64,000 nt of DNA from JALEFZ01 sp039820545 (GTDB taxonomy: Bacteria; Bacteroidota; Bacteroidia; J057): the NCBI GenBank assembly GCA_039820545.1, contig JBCBPW010000010.1, forward strand, positions 1-64,000. The letters run 5' to 3'. A program made the translations under genes and the position numbers. Shown piece by piece: positions 35,602-45,600 of this stretch (the first letter of the stretch is position 1; each line of letters starts with the position of its first letter). A model generated the notes under the pieces. The model did no database searches. It saw only the letters and a program-made list of their open reading frames with translations, and was not told the origin of the DNA.

Positions 35602-37689
35602 TTAGTGTAGAGGCAGGACCAATGCAAATGTGCTCCCCTGCCCAAGGATACTCTCCACGCTGATTTCTCCTCCCAAACGCCTAGCAAAACGCTGGCACAT
35701 ATTCAATCCGATACCATATCCCTTTTCCCCTCTTTCATTCATCCGTATGTGATCGATTCTAAATAATTTTTCTTGCTTTTCGACGGATAAACCTATTCCT
35801 TGATCCATGAATCTCACATGCAACGTTTCCCTTGTTTTAGTCATACAGACCTTTACTTGCGAATGAGGGGGCGAAAACTTAATGGCATTGGAAAGAAGAT
35901 TTCGGAAAATAAATCGCAATAAATTGGGATCTGAATAAAGGGTATAATCAGAAGGGGTAAACTCGACTTCTATTTTTTGCAGCTTGGCAAAATCCTCCTG
36001 CAAGTCAAGCTCATCTGCTAATAAATAGTCCAGTTCCAGATTTTGTCGTTGGACGGTCAGCTTACCCGACTGATACGATATCCAGTGTAGCAACAGGTGT
36101 GTCAAGCGAGAAATATTGGAAAACTGATCTTCCAATTCTCGAATTTTTTCATGGATTTCTCCTTGCGTGAACTTTGTCCAATTTTCTCTGAGTACCGCCA
36201 AGCGCATCCTCGATAGGTCCATAGGTGACCGCATGTCATGTGCCAATATCGTCAGCAATTGAGCCTTTGTTTCATCGCGTTCTTTCAACTTTGCTTCAGA
36301 TATCTTTAGTTTCTTTTGTGTCCTGTACAGTGCAAATCCCCAACCTCCTGCCAACAAAAGTGCGACCAAGAGGCTAGTTGCCCACCAGCGGTATTGCTCT
36401 AGACTATGGTCTGCGGCAACCTGTTGCATCTGCATCTGGTGTATCTCCTTTTCTTGCTCCATTTCTTGGGTCATCCATAAATGATGTTCCATATTGGCAG
36501 ACGCCTGATTGGAGGCAACAGAGTCTTTGATTTGGTGAAATTTCTGGAAAGTCCGCAGCGAGCTTTCATACGCCCCCATCTGCTGGAGGATGCGGGATTT
36601 TGTCTGGTACATATTTGCCATTGAAGGAATAAACCCCTTTTTTCCCTGTAAGTAAAGCGCGGAGTCTACCTGAATCAGCGCAGCAGGATAACTTCCCTGC
36701 TTCTCTAACCATTCTGACTTAATCCAATAAAACTGTGCATATTTTCCAGGATCACCTTTCGCTCGGAAACTCTTAGCCGCTTCTTCTAAATAATATTTTG
36801 CTTCCTCCAATTCATCTAATTTTACATAAACCTGGGCGAGATTCATGCATAAAAAACCTTTCAGAGGAGCCCTTGATTTCACCTTTTCTAGGAGGGGAAA
36901 GCCTTGTGTGTAGTAGTAAAGCGCTGTATCAGGTTCACCTTGGACAAAGTAGTGATACCCTAGATTTTGATAGATGAAAAAGCTTGATCTAGGAAGAAGT
37001 GGATCATGCTGCAACAAAGGGTCTTCACAATAGGATAGGGCGCGCTTGAGCAATTCTTTTGCCCTACGATGATTGGCATATTCCCCAAAAATAATGGAAA
37101 AATCGCTCAACAAGCCTACCAGATAGCCATAAGCTTCTACAGCCAGAAATGCTTGCTCAGCCTTCAGGAAAAAATCTACACTACTCAACATCTGGTTTTG
37201 ATGCTTATAGGTTTGCGCAATGAGGTGATAGCAATGCCCTAGATAAGCTTGATCATCCCATGCCTCAAATAGCTCGACCGCACAGTTGCCATAGGAGAGG
37301 GCACGTTCATAGCGCTTATTCACAAAGGCTCTCCTGCCTACCTCCAGGCTTGCTTTGGCCTCCATTTGTAAATATCCCAAGAGTTGCGCCATCTCGACTG
37401 TGTGTTCTAATGCCGAGGGATCTCTTCTGTTTTTACGAAAAAATGTGTCCAAGGCGTCATGGCTTTCTATTTTGGGAAAAGACGACTCACTCCCTACCCC
37501 ATCTGTCTGCGCATATCCAGAAAGGCTAAATGAGATAAAGCATACCCCCCACAATATCCAGCCTATGTGGAAGCGCGAGGAATCCCATCTATCAAAGGGT
37601 ATTGAACATGACCAAGGAATGCTCTCTGATGGATTAGCCGAAGAGTTGCTTGTTCTTAAGGGCGTAAACCAATAGTGTATTTTTTCCAC
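35602..37689 (-). CDS. TPR-containing sensor histidine kinase
   Basis: 695 residues. A signal or TM segment (IGWILWGVCFISFSLSGYAQ) is followed by about seven TPRs in the periplasm (residues 85-400), a coiled coil, one TM (WWATSLLVALLLAGGWGFALY) and a cytoplasmic kinase. The H-box is LLTILAHDMRSP with phospho-acceptor His484, the N-box is FRNLLSNAIKFSP, and the G boxes are FMDQGIGLS and GYGIGLNMC. The first 56 bp overlap the upstream response-regulator gene, which is unusually long, so the true start could be an alternative codon slightly downstream. Its partner is most likely that NarL-type regulator. Confidence 0.85.
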   Translation of the reverse strand: MEKIHYWFTPLRTSNSSANPSESIPWSCSIPFDRWDSSRFHIGWILWGVCFISFSLSGYAQTDGVGSESSFPKIESHDALDTFFRKNRRDPSALEHTVEMAQLLGYLQMEAKASLEVGRRAFVNKRYERALSYGNCAVELFEAWDDQAYLGHCYHLIAQTYKHQNQMLSSVDFFLKAEQAFLAVEAYGYLVGLLSDFSIIFGEYANHRRAKELLKRALSYCEDPLLQHDPLLPRSSFFIYQNLGYHYFVQGEPDTALYYYTQGFPLLEKVKSRAPLKGFLCMNLAQVYVKLDELEEAKYYLEEAAKSFRAKGDPGKYAQFYWIKSEWLEKQGSYPAALIQVDSALYLQGKKGFIPSMANMYQTKSRILQQMGAYESSLRTFQKFHQIKDSVASNQASANMEHHLWMTQEMEQEKEIHQMQMQQVAADHSLEQYRWWATSLLVALLLAGGWGFALYRTQKKLKISEAKLKERDETKAQLLTILAHDMRSPMDLSRMRLAVLRENWTKFTQGEIHEKIRELEDQFSNISRLTHLLLHWISYQSGKLTVQRQNLELDYLLADELDLQEDFAKLQKIEVEFTPSDYTLYSDPNLLRFIFRNLLSNAIKFSPPHSQVKVCMTKTRETLHVRFMDQGIGLSVEKQEKLFRIDHIRMNERGEKGYGIGLNMCQRFARRLGGEISVESILGQGSTFALVLPLH

Positions 37690-38287
37690 TGATACCTAAT
37701 TTTTTACAAATATTTGACCGGTGCTTTTCGATGGTAAATCGGCTGACATGTAAGGTCTCGCCTATCTCTTTGGTTGACTTTCCATGCGAGATGAGTTGCA
37801 TGATTCTTTTCTCTTGACGGGTAAGGGAGGGGAGCTGTCCAGGAGTATGGCGTATCGAACTTGGCGCATCCGTTGATGCATGCTGCGAAATAAATGTATA
37901 TGTTTTTCCCTGCCTCAACGCCTCTATACAATTTTTGATCTCTGCAAAGGGGGCTGACTTTTCCATTACCCCCCTGATTCCCAAGGACGTGGCTACTTGA
38001 AGATGCTCCGAAGTTACATTATGAGTAAAAAGGATAATCTGAGTGGGGATCTGCTGCTGGCCCATAATTCTGGCAAGCTCCAATCCATTGACATCGGGTA
38101 AATGCTGGTCCAGGATCAGGAAATGAGGTTTCATCGCCCGACACTGCCTGAGTCCCTCTCGTCCAGAGGTCGCTTTTCCAACTAAAGATATGTGGGAATC
38201 ATCCTCAAAAAGATGTGTGATTCCTTCCAATACGCAAGGATGGTCGTCAATCAAAAAGACGGTTTGAATGGCTGAGGCAACTTTCAC
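37634..38287 (-). CDS. NarL/LuxR-family response regulator
   Basis: 217 residues. The receiver domain is residues 5-125, with the acidic pair in VFLIDDHP and phospho-acceptor Asp60 in FLILDQHLPDVNG. Lys in VMEKSAPF takes the conserved lysine place. A LuxR-type HTH covers about 150-212 (LTRQEKRIMQLISHGKSTKE, VSRFTIEKHRSNICKKLG). It should act as a DNA-binding regulator downstream of the overlapping TPR histidine kinase. It is first in the two-gene operon. The targets are unknown. Confidence 0.9.
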   Translation of the reverse strand: MKVASAIQTVFLIDDHPCVLEGITHLFEDDSHISLVGKATSGREGLRQCRAMKPHFLILDQHLPDVNGLELARIMGQQQIPTQIILFTHNVTSEHLQVATSLGIRGVMEKSAPFAEIKNCIEALRQGKTYTFISQHASTDAPSSIRHTPGQLPSLTRQEKRIMQLISHGKSTKEIGETLHVSRFTIEKHRSNICKKLGISGKNTLLVYALKNKQLFG

Positions 38288-38589
38288 ATTTTGTATTTGT
38301 GGGTGTATATCTTACTCGTAATTATAAGCATTGACGATGGCTCATTTTGTATAATAGGCGACTTTTATATGAAAATAATAACATATTCTAAAATCCACAT
38401 AAACAATTTATATCTGAGGTAGGGAGGTTTTACCCTGAAATGCGTGAGCCGATACGCTTAAGCAGACTGTAAGAAGTGAGAAACAATCCTCAAAGAGATG
38501 TCGCTTGGCTCAAGATATAGGACGGAAAGTGTTCCTAGTGAAAAAAATCGCTTGGGATATGCCTTGTGCTCTTTTGTATAGGTACTCAA

Positions 38590-38643
38590 AAATACTGGTT
38601 AACATGTATTGACACATAAAAGATAAAACAAATACTGGTTAAC
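38590..38643. repeat. Direct repeat AAATACTGGTTAAC, 40 bp apart
   Basis: Two exact 14-bp copies at 38590-38603 and 38630-38643, spaced 40 bp start to start, about four helical turns, so they face the same side of the DNA. Each contains the palindrome GTTAAC. The position 110-165 bp before the ATG at 38755 fits activator or repressor sites; the neighbouring NarL-type regulator is a candidate binder. Confidence 0.45.
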
Positions 38644-38687
38644 TGTTATTCTCATTCCCCGCACTAGTTTTCACCTTGAGGCATACA

Positions 38688-38721
38688 ATCACTTCCGATG
38701 CTCACTGAAGCAGGAAGTGAT
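38688..38721 (+). promoter_or_regulatory. Leader hairpin upstream of the T9SS/RHS operon
   Basis: ATCACTTCC (38688-38696) pairs with GGAAGTGAT (38713-38721) around a 16-nt loop and is followed by CTTCTCTTTGTTTC. It lies 33 nt before the ATG at 38755. It may be a leader structure or a weak attenuator. Confidence 0.35.
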
Positions 38722-38754
38722 CTTCTCTTTGTTTCAAATTATAATATCATTCTA

Positions 38755-39666
38755 ATGAAAACGAAAATCATTCTGACTTGCGCGGGTCTGGTACTGTCGC
38801 TCAATGGCATCATCGCCCAGTCACCGATTGCGTGTGACCGTACGTTTCAACCAATCGTAGAGCTCAACCTTACTGGAAACCAAGCTTTATCAAATAGTCG
38901 GCTCATCTACGTGCTGGATGGAGAACTCTTTACGACTGCAGGAAGGGTCACACTCCAGGATAAACAAGCTGTTGCTTTGCCTCCACTAGACCTTGAGACG
39001 GGTGTCCACGTACTGGAAATCTATTGGGAGGAAGGTACGCAAGTCAATCCTCCTGGGGTCTCTGCACAGTTTGTGGCCAAGACAGATGCTGAGATCTTAC
39101 AAAAGATGGAGCAAGAAGTTTTGACCTATGATGCTTTTAAAGCTGACGACGAATGTCCCTGCCTCAAACACGTAGACCAAAAAGCGCCGCTAGCTAGTTT
39201 TTGGTATTACCTCGTCAAGACAGATGTGGGCGACGAGATGCTTTTCTATGCCTACGGGGGAGGAGAGGATTGGCAGCCAGCCGATGTCATCCAAGGCGAT
39301 TGTCCTAGCTTTGCCGTACCCACTCCCCAAGGTTCATGGATAATTGGAGCAGGTTTACCGCTTGAGCAGCGCATCGTTTCGCCTACGCCTACTCTCAGCT
39401 CGGCAGCCATCCAGCTTTCGGCTTATCCCAATCCCTTCGAGGAATATGTCGATTTGGAAATGCATCTTCCTTCCAGCAATCTCCCCATTTCTGTCAAGGT
39501 AGTAGAAGCAGGTTCGGGTCGTCAAATCTATACGGTAGAAGCCCCTTTCAGAAAACAACAGCAGATGATGCGCCTAAAGACCCATACCTGGGCGTCTGGC
39601 ATCTATCTCCTGACCCTCACCCAAGGCGATCAAAGCCATAGTCTCAAGCTCATCAAAACCAACTAA
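38755..39666 (+). CDS. T9SS-sorted exported protein of unknown function
   Basis: 303 residues from the ATG at 38755, which begins the Sec signal MKTKIILTCAGLVLSLNGI. The mature part shows beta segments (IVELNLTGNQAL, LIYVLDGELFTTAGRV) and two Cys pairs (ECPCLKH). The C-terminal 80 residues are a T9SS type A sorting domain (LSAYPNPFEEYVDLEM, ASGIYLLTLTQGD, ending KLIKTN). It is followed after 11 bp by the SpvB/RHS gene on the same strand and is certainly cotranscribed with it, so it may help expose or anchor that protein. No catalytic motif is seen. Confidence 0.75.
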   Translation: MKTKIILTCAGLVLSLNGIIAQSPIACDRTFQPIVELNLTGNQALSNSRLIYVLDGELFTTAGRVTLQDKQAVALPPLDLETGVHVLEIYWEEGTQVNPPGVSAQFVAKTDAEILQKMEQEVLTYDAFKADDECPCLKHVDQKAPLASFWYYLVKTDVGDEMLFYAYGGGEDWQPADVIQGDCPSFAVPTPQGSWIIGAGLPLEQRIVSPTPTLSSAAIQLSAYPNPFEEYVDLEMHLPSSNLPISVKVVEAGSGRQIYTVEAPFRKQQQMMRLKTHTWASGIYLLTLTQGDQSHSLKLIKTN

Positions 39667-39677
39667 ATCTCGGCCCA

Positions 39678-42600
39678 ATGAAACGATTTACACAGTTTAC
39701 CATCCTGCTTTTCCTGCCGTTGATCTTTCACATCAGCGCCCTGGATTACGAACCTGAAACCTGCCCTAGCCCTGCTCCACTCGAAGAAAGTGCCCCTCAA
39801 GCAACTGTACATGGCATCTCCAATGCCTCTTTTAAAGTAGATGAAGCAGGCAACGCCACTTACAACATTCCCATCGTGATGAGTCCTGGAGTCAATGATC
39901 TCCAACCCAATCTATCGCTCAGCTACAGCAGCTCTGGTGGTACTTCCATGCTCGGATTTGGGTGGAGCCTCTCGGGTGTCCCCTCTATTACTAGAGCGCC
40001 CAACACGATTGCCCAAGACTGTACAGATCCCAACAACATCAACTGCACAAGCCGAGCGGTCAAGCTCACCAACTCAGACCAGCTCGCCATCGCAGGCGAA
40101 CGCCTCAAAAGGATCAGTGGGTCACAGTTTGGCAACAACAGTGTGTACCGCACAGAGCAAGAGACATGGCAGCGTGTGACCTACTATACTTCAGAAGGAG
40201 GATACTTCATCGTCAATACCCCTGATGGTTTGAAGATGACCTTTGGTCGTGGCACCAATAACCGTACACGTGCTGCGGGAACCAGCACGACCCTTACCTG
40301 GTGGCTCAACCGTGTCGAAGATCAATTTGGAAACTATTATACCATCACCTACGACAATTTTTCCAGCACGCGATCAGAGGTAGTACCCAAGGAGATCAAC
40401 TACACAGGAAATAGCAGCCAAAACCTAGCGCCATTTGCCAAAGTACGCTTCAATTACGAAAACCATCCCTATCCGAGGAAAACATGGATCGCGGGCAAGC
40501 TTATTTCACAGCAGCGCCGCCTCAAATCCATCGAGACTCTGATAGATAACCAGCTGGTTCGCAGATACAATATGACCTATCAGGTGAGGAGCAGGAGCAG
40601 AAATTCTTATCTCACCAGGGTACAGGAATGTAACAGCAGCAACCAGTGTTTTGAACCCATCACCTTTCAGTGGGGAGGCAACTCAGACGAGGATGGAATC
40701 GACCTTGACAATGTTCAACTGATCCCCAGCGCAGGTGCCAATTTTGACAAGCCTGAAAGAGACGATAGAAAATACTTCTTTATCCCTTCGGACTACACAG
40801 GAGATGGCAAATCCGACATGATCCATGTCTACAAAGAAAATCGATTCAAGTTTTGGAGGTCTAATGGAAATGGAACCTTCCATGTAGGAGGAGAGGTCAG
40901 TCTCCCCACCAGTATCGACCGAGACAACTGGACGATCCTCCCTGGCGAGTTCAATGGAGATCACCGCATGGACATCATGTATATTCCTGTCAGTCAATCT
41001 AAAAGAGTACGTATCGGGCGTAGCAATGGCAATGGCACATTTAACTTCTATGAGTGGTATGCGGGAAGCTCATTTGGCGGAGATCTTGAACACGATGAGG
41101 TAAGAACAGGAGATTTTAATGGAGATGGCTTGACAGACATCATCAACTTTAGTGGGGATGACATCTTTGTCATGCTCAAAACAAGAACTACCCTCCATTC
41201 AGGCACCAATGCTTTCACGGTCAGAAAAACTACCCCTAACTACTCATCGGGAGACAAACCTAGTGAAGATGCCGATCGTGTCATCATCGCGGACTTTAAT
41301 GGAGATGGTTGGGACGATATTTGGCATACACCCGAAAGGCATCGACTCTATGTCATGCTGAGCAAAGGAGATGGTACCTTCGCCCCGCCGATCACTCACA
41401 ATTACAACAACTACGACTTCAAGCAACCCGACAAAGATTATGCGAGCTATCAATTCATCCCAGGAGACTACAATGGGGATGGACTGACGGACCTTGTACA
41501 TATCTCAGATGATAAATACCTCAAAATTTTCACCTCTACGGGCAATGGATACTTCAACATCAGTGGACAGGTTACCTCAAATGTAGATAGGGACCTCCTC
41601 AAGGCAAACTCTCAGTGGAGAGCAGGAGATTTTAACGGAGATGGCATGACCGATCTTATCCATATCACCAACGATAGAGGAGTCCATTTTTGGTATGCAG
41701 AACCCAAGAGTAACGGTGATGCAGGCTTCAATGTGCGCCACAACAACTACCCAGATTCGGGCAATCGCTTTAGAGGATGCGCCCCCGACAATGGCTTCTT
41801 ACAGGAGTCTGATGGAAATTCGGCCTTCTTCTTTGTACTGGATTTCACGGGCAATGGACGCACAGACATGGTCCATTTCAGTGATGATGCTTGTTCATAT
41901 GCTTGGAGTTCAGATACAGATGCCAGTCATAAGATCATCGGCTTCCAAAACGGACCGAGCATCAACAAAATCGATGTAGAATACAAATACATCACGGACC
42001 CTGCTGTCTACAAAGGGAGCAAGACCTATAGTTATCCCAAAGTAAGAGCTACAGGAGGTCTATGCGTAGCCTATAAGTCGAGGATCCCCAATGGCATAAG
42101 CAACTACTCCAAGAACGAGACGCGGTATGAGTATTACGATGCTTTCTTCAATGTGCATGGACGAGGATTTAGAGGCTTTGAAAAAGTCATCACCTATGAA
42201 TATGGGAGAGACTACAAGCACACCGTCATCTATGATCGCGATGACAAATGCCTGTTTGCACGTGTCAAGCAAATGGATCGACATCTCATCAGCAGCAACA
42301 AGCTATTAGGACGAACCAAAAACCGCATCATCATACGCGAAAGTGTAGCAGGGAAAAAGGTGTATTGGTCCGAGTTTGATCAAGTAGAAAAATGGAATTA
42401 TGATTTGAGTAGTACTTCCCGAGCCTCCTACATGCGGACCAACTATGTCTTCGACAGCTACGCCAATGCCACTCGGGTAGAGGAACGTCACTACGGCAGA
42501 AGCTCGACTTTGATCAACTACCTCAAGCGGGATTACAAGTTTTACAACAATAGCTCGACTTGGCTTTTGGGTAAAAAAACCGAAGAGAAAGTTCACAATT

Positions 42601-45600
42601 CTTATCGTTCACAGTCAGGAAATACGGTAACCAATAAGTACTATTGGGATAGTCAGTATCGATATATTACGAGAGAAGAGAGAGAACCAGGCGGACCGCG
42701 CGAACTGAAGTTGAATACGCATTATGGATACGATGGATTTGGTAATAAAACCCAAGAACGTGAAAATGGCTGGGATGGAAAAGTAATTGTCAATCGTATC
42801 ACAAGATGGCGATACAGATCTACGGAGAAATATCGATTCCCCTATCAAGCAGAAAACGCCAAAGGTCATGTAACAGGTTATATCTATGACAAAAAATACG
42901 GTATGACAACTCAAGTTACCGATGCAAACAATGTGTGGCAAAAATATACTTTCGATGGGTTTGGAAGGCAGATTCAAAGTCAGCGAAAAGGAGAGGGAAC
43001 GATCTTTACTATTCGCCACTTTAATCAATCGAGCGCGACTCATTTTCGAGAGGAAAGGGTCAATGGGAGAAACACTGGGAAGGCGACAGGCTCTACCTAC
43101 TACGATATCTTGGGTAGACAAACGCGTAGCTATGCCATCTTAATCGAATCAGGATCAGAAAAACGGGCTTACGTAGACAAGATTTACAATGCCGACGGGA
43201 CACTTCAAAAGGAAAGCAACCCTTATTTCCAGGGCCAAAATAAGTTTTTCACCCAATTTGTCTATGATAAGCTGGACCGCCAAATTTCTATGACAGAGCC
43301 CGCCAATACAGGTCAATCCCGTGTATCAAGAGTTTCTTTTTCTGTTACCCAGACAGGGTTACTTGCGACAAATACCAATCCTCTTAATCAAAGAACGTAT
43401 ATATATACAGATGCTACAGGAAGAACAGAGAAGATTAGGGATCATCTGAACAATTGGACCTACTATTACTACAATGGAGCAGGGCAGGAAAGAGAGACAA
43501 AATATCCTGGCGGGAAGAAACTGCTGACCTCATACGATAAATTAAATCGCGTGACACAGGTCATAGACCCAAATAACGGCACAGGGCAAAATAAGTACAA
43601 TGCCTTTGGAGAGGTTATCGAAAGTAAACATACAGGACTCAATAGAACAACCCGACATGAATACGATGTGCTGGGGAGAAATACCAAAAGCATCTACCAG
43701 GATGGAAAAACAGCTATACTGACTTATGACATCGGTAGCTATGCCAAGGGACAGTTACAAAAGATCAGATATAGTAACACATACGAGGAGGAATACTCCT
43801 ACGACGCTAATGGTCGCAATTATAGAACGAAGTATTTCTACCCTGGTAAGAACAAGACCTATTATGGCCATTCCTATTACAACTCGAAGGGACAGATCTT
43901 TCGCATCAGATATGGAAGCGGATATGACGTCTTTTACGATTATGACTTGGTAGGCGATCTTATCAAGGTTAGAAGTAAAAATACTTCGAATGTTCTCGTG
44001 AATATATGGGAGCGGAAGGAGCGTATAGCCAGTGGAAGACTCAAGCGCATCGCGTATGGTAATGGAATTACGGAGACCTATGCCTACAACTCAGGCTCAG
44101 AGTTTCTGAGAGAGATTCGTACCTATCATGCTTCCAAGACCTTCCAGGATTGGGATCTCACCTACAATGCCTTAGGATCGATAACAAAGCGTAAGTATTT
44201 CAGGAGTCCCAACCCGATTCCAGGAATCGTAGGTCCTATAGCCCCTGTATCCAACGAAGAGGATTTCAGATATGATGGTTTGAACAGGCTAATTAGTGCT
44301 AAGGTACGCAATCGCGGAGCTGTAACGGTAGAGTATGATGCACTTGGAAACATCACGTATAAATCAGATGTCGGATGTTACAAATACAACACCCCTCGAC
44401 CTCACGCGGTATCAAGAGTTCAATTGAGTAAGACCAATACCACAGTTGTGAGAAACCTATCCTATGATGCAGCGGGCAGGGTGAAGAACTACAATTCTCA
44501 GTTTGCCTTCACTTACAATGCGATGGGTAAAGTCTCTAAAATAGACCAGTATAGTTCTAGCAATCAGGTAGAATTTGAGTTTGATGCTGACGGTAGGCGC
44601 GTGTACCAGAAGATCAAAAAGAATGGACAAACAACAGAGAAATTTTATATCGGAGGATTGTTAGAAGAGGAGATCACAAACGGAAAGGTAAAGCGGACGC
44701 ACTACATTCAAGCCGAAGGTAAAGCGATAGCAATACGTACAACAGGGAATGAGAATAAATTACGGTATTTACACAGCGATCACTTGGGGTCTATATCTCT
44801 AGTAACAGATGAGTATCGCAATGTAGAACAGTATTTAGCCTATGATGCATGGGGCAAGCGACGAACGCCAGAGACGTGGATACCTTTCACAAATAACTTC
44901 CCTTCTAGTACAGGTACTACAAACAACCTCCAAGACCCCAACAGAGGCTTTACCTTTCATGAACATTTGGAGATTGGCGACTTCATCCATATGAATGCTC
45001 GTATCTACGATCCTTCGTTAGGTAGATTCCTATCTCCTGATGCCTACGTACAAGCGCCTGATAATTTACAGAGTTACAACAGTTATGCTTATGTACTGAA
45101 TAACCCACTCGTATTGACAGATCCCAGTGGAAATATCGCTATTGGGTTCGTGATTGGAGGGCTTATTGCAGGATTCATCGCATCTACCGTGACGAGTCAG
45201 ATTCTTAGTGGACTAGGAGTCAATGGCGTGGCCAATGCGCTCATATCAGCTGCTGCGGGGTTTGCAGCTAGTTTTGCAGTGGCGGCAGCCAACCCTGTAT
45301 CTTCAGGTGGAACCGCTAGCTCCTCTGCGGCAGGAAGTAGCGCAAGTAATTTCAGTTTTGGAGACTTGGCTATTGAATTATTCCAATCGGCGGCTCCATT
45401 TATCGATGAGGACCTAGGAAAAATTGTTCAATATGGGGGATATGTCAAATCAGCTGTTTCCCTGGCAAGTGGATTGAATAAAACAAAGCAAGCAGGTAGT
45501 TCCACTTTTGACTTTGGAGACTTAGAAGGGGTAAGTTTGGTTGAAAATGCAGACTTCTTTACCTTTTTAGGAAAGACAAAGGCAACAACTGATTTCGTAG

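Larger units (their letters stand above)
38288..38754. other. Long regulatory-type intergenic region
   Basis: A 467-bp divergent region between the response regulator and the T9SS/RHS operon. It contains the phased direct repeat at 38590-38643 and a hairpin at 38688-38721, described separately. No coding frame is supported; the frame extending back to 38698 lacks a signal and merely precedes the true ATG at 38755. Confidence 0.5.

Noticed and set aside
42615..43121. 168-codon minus-strand frame inside the RHS gene
   Set aside because: It is antisense to the clearly coding YD-repeat region and shows no motif or ribosome site.
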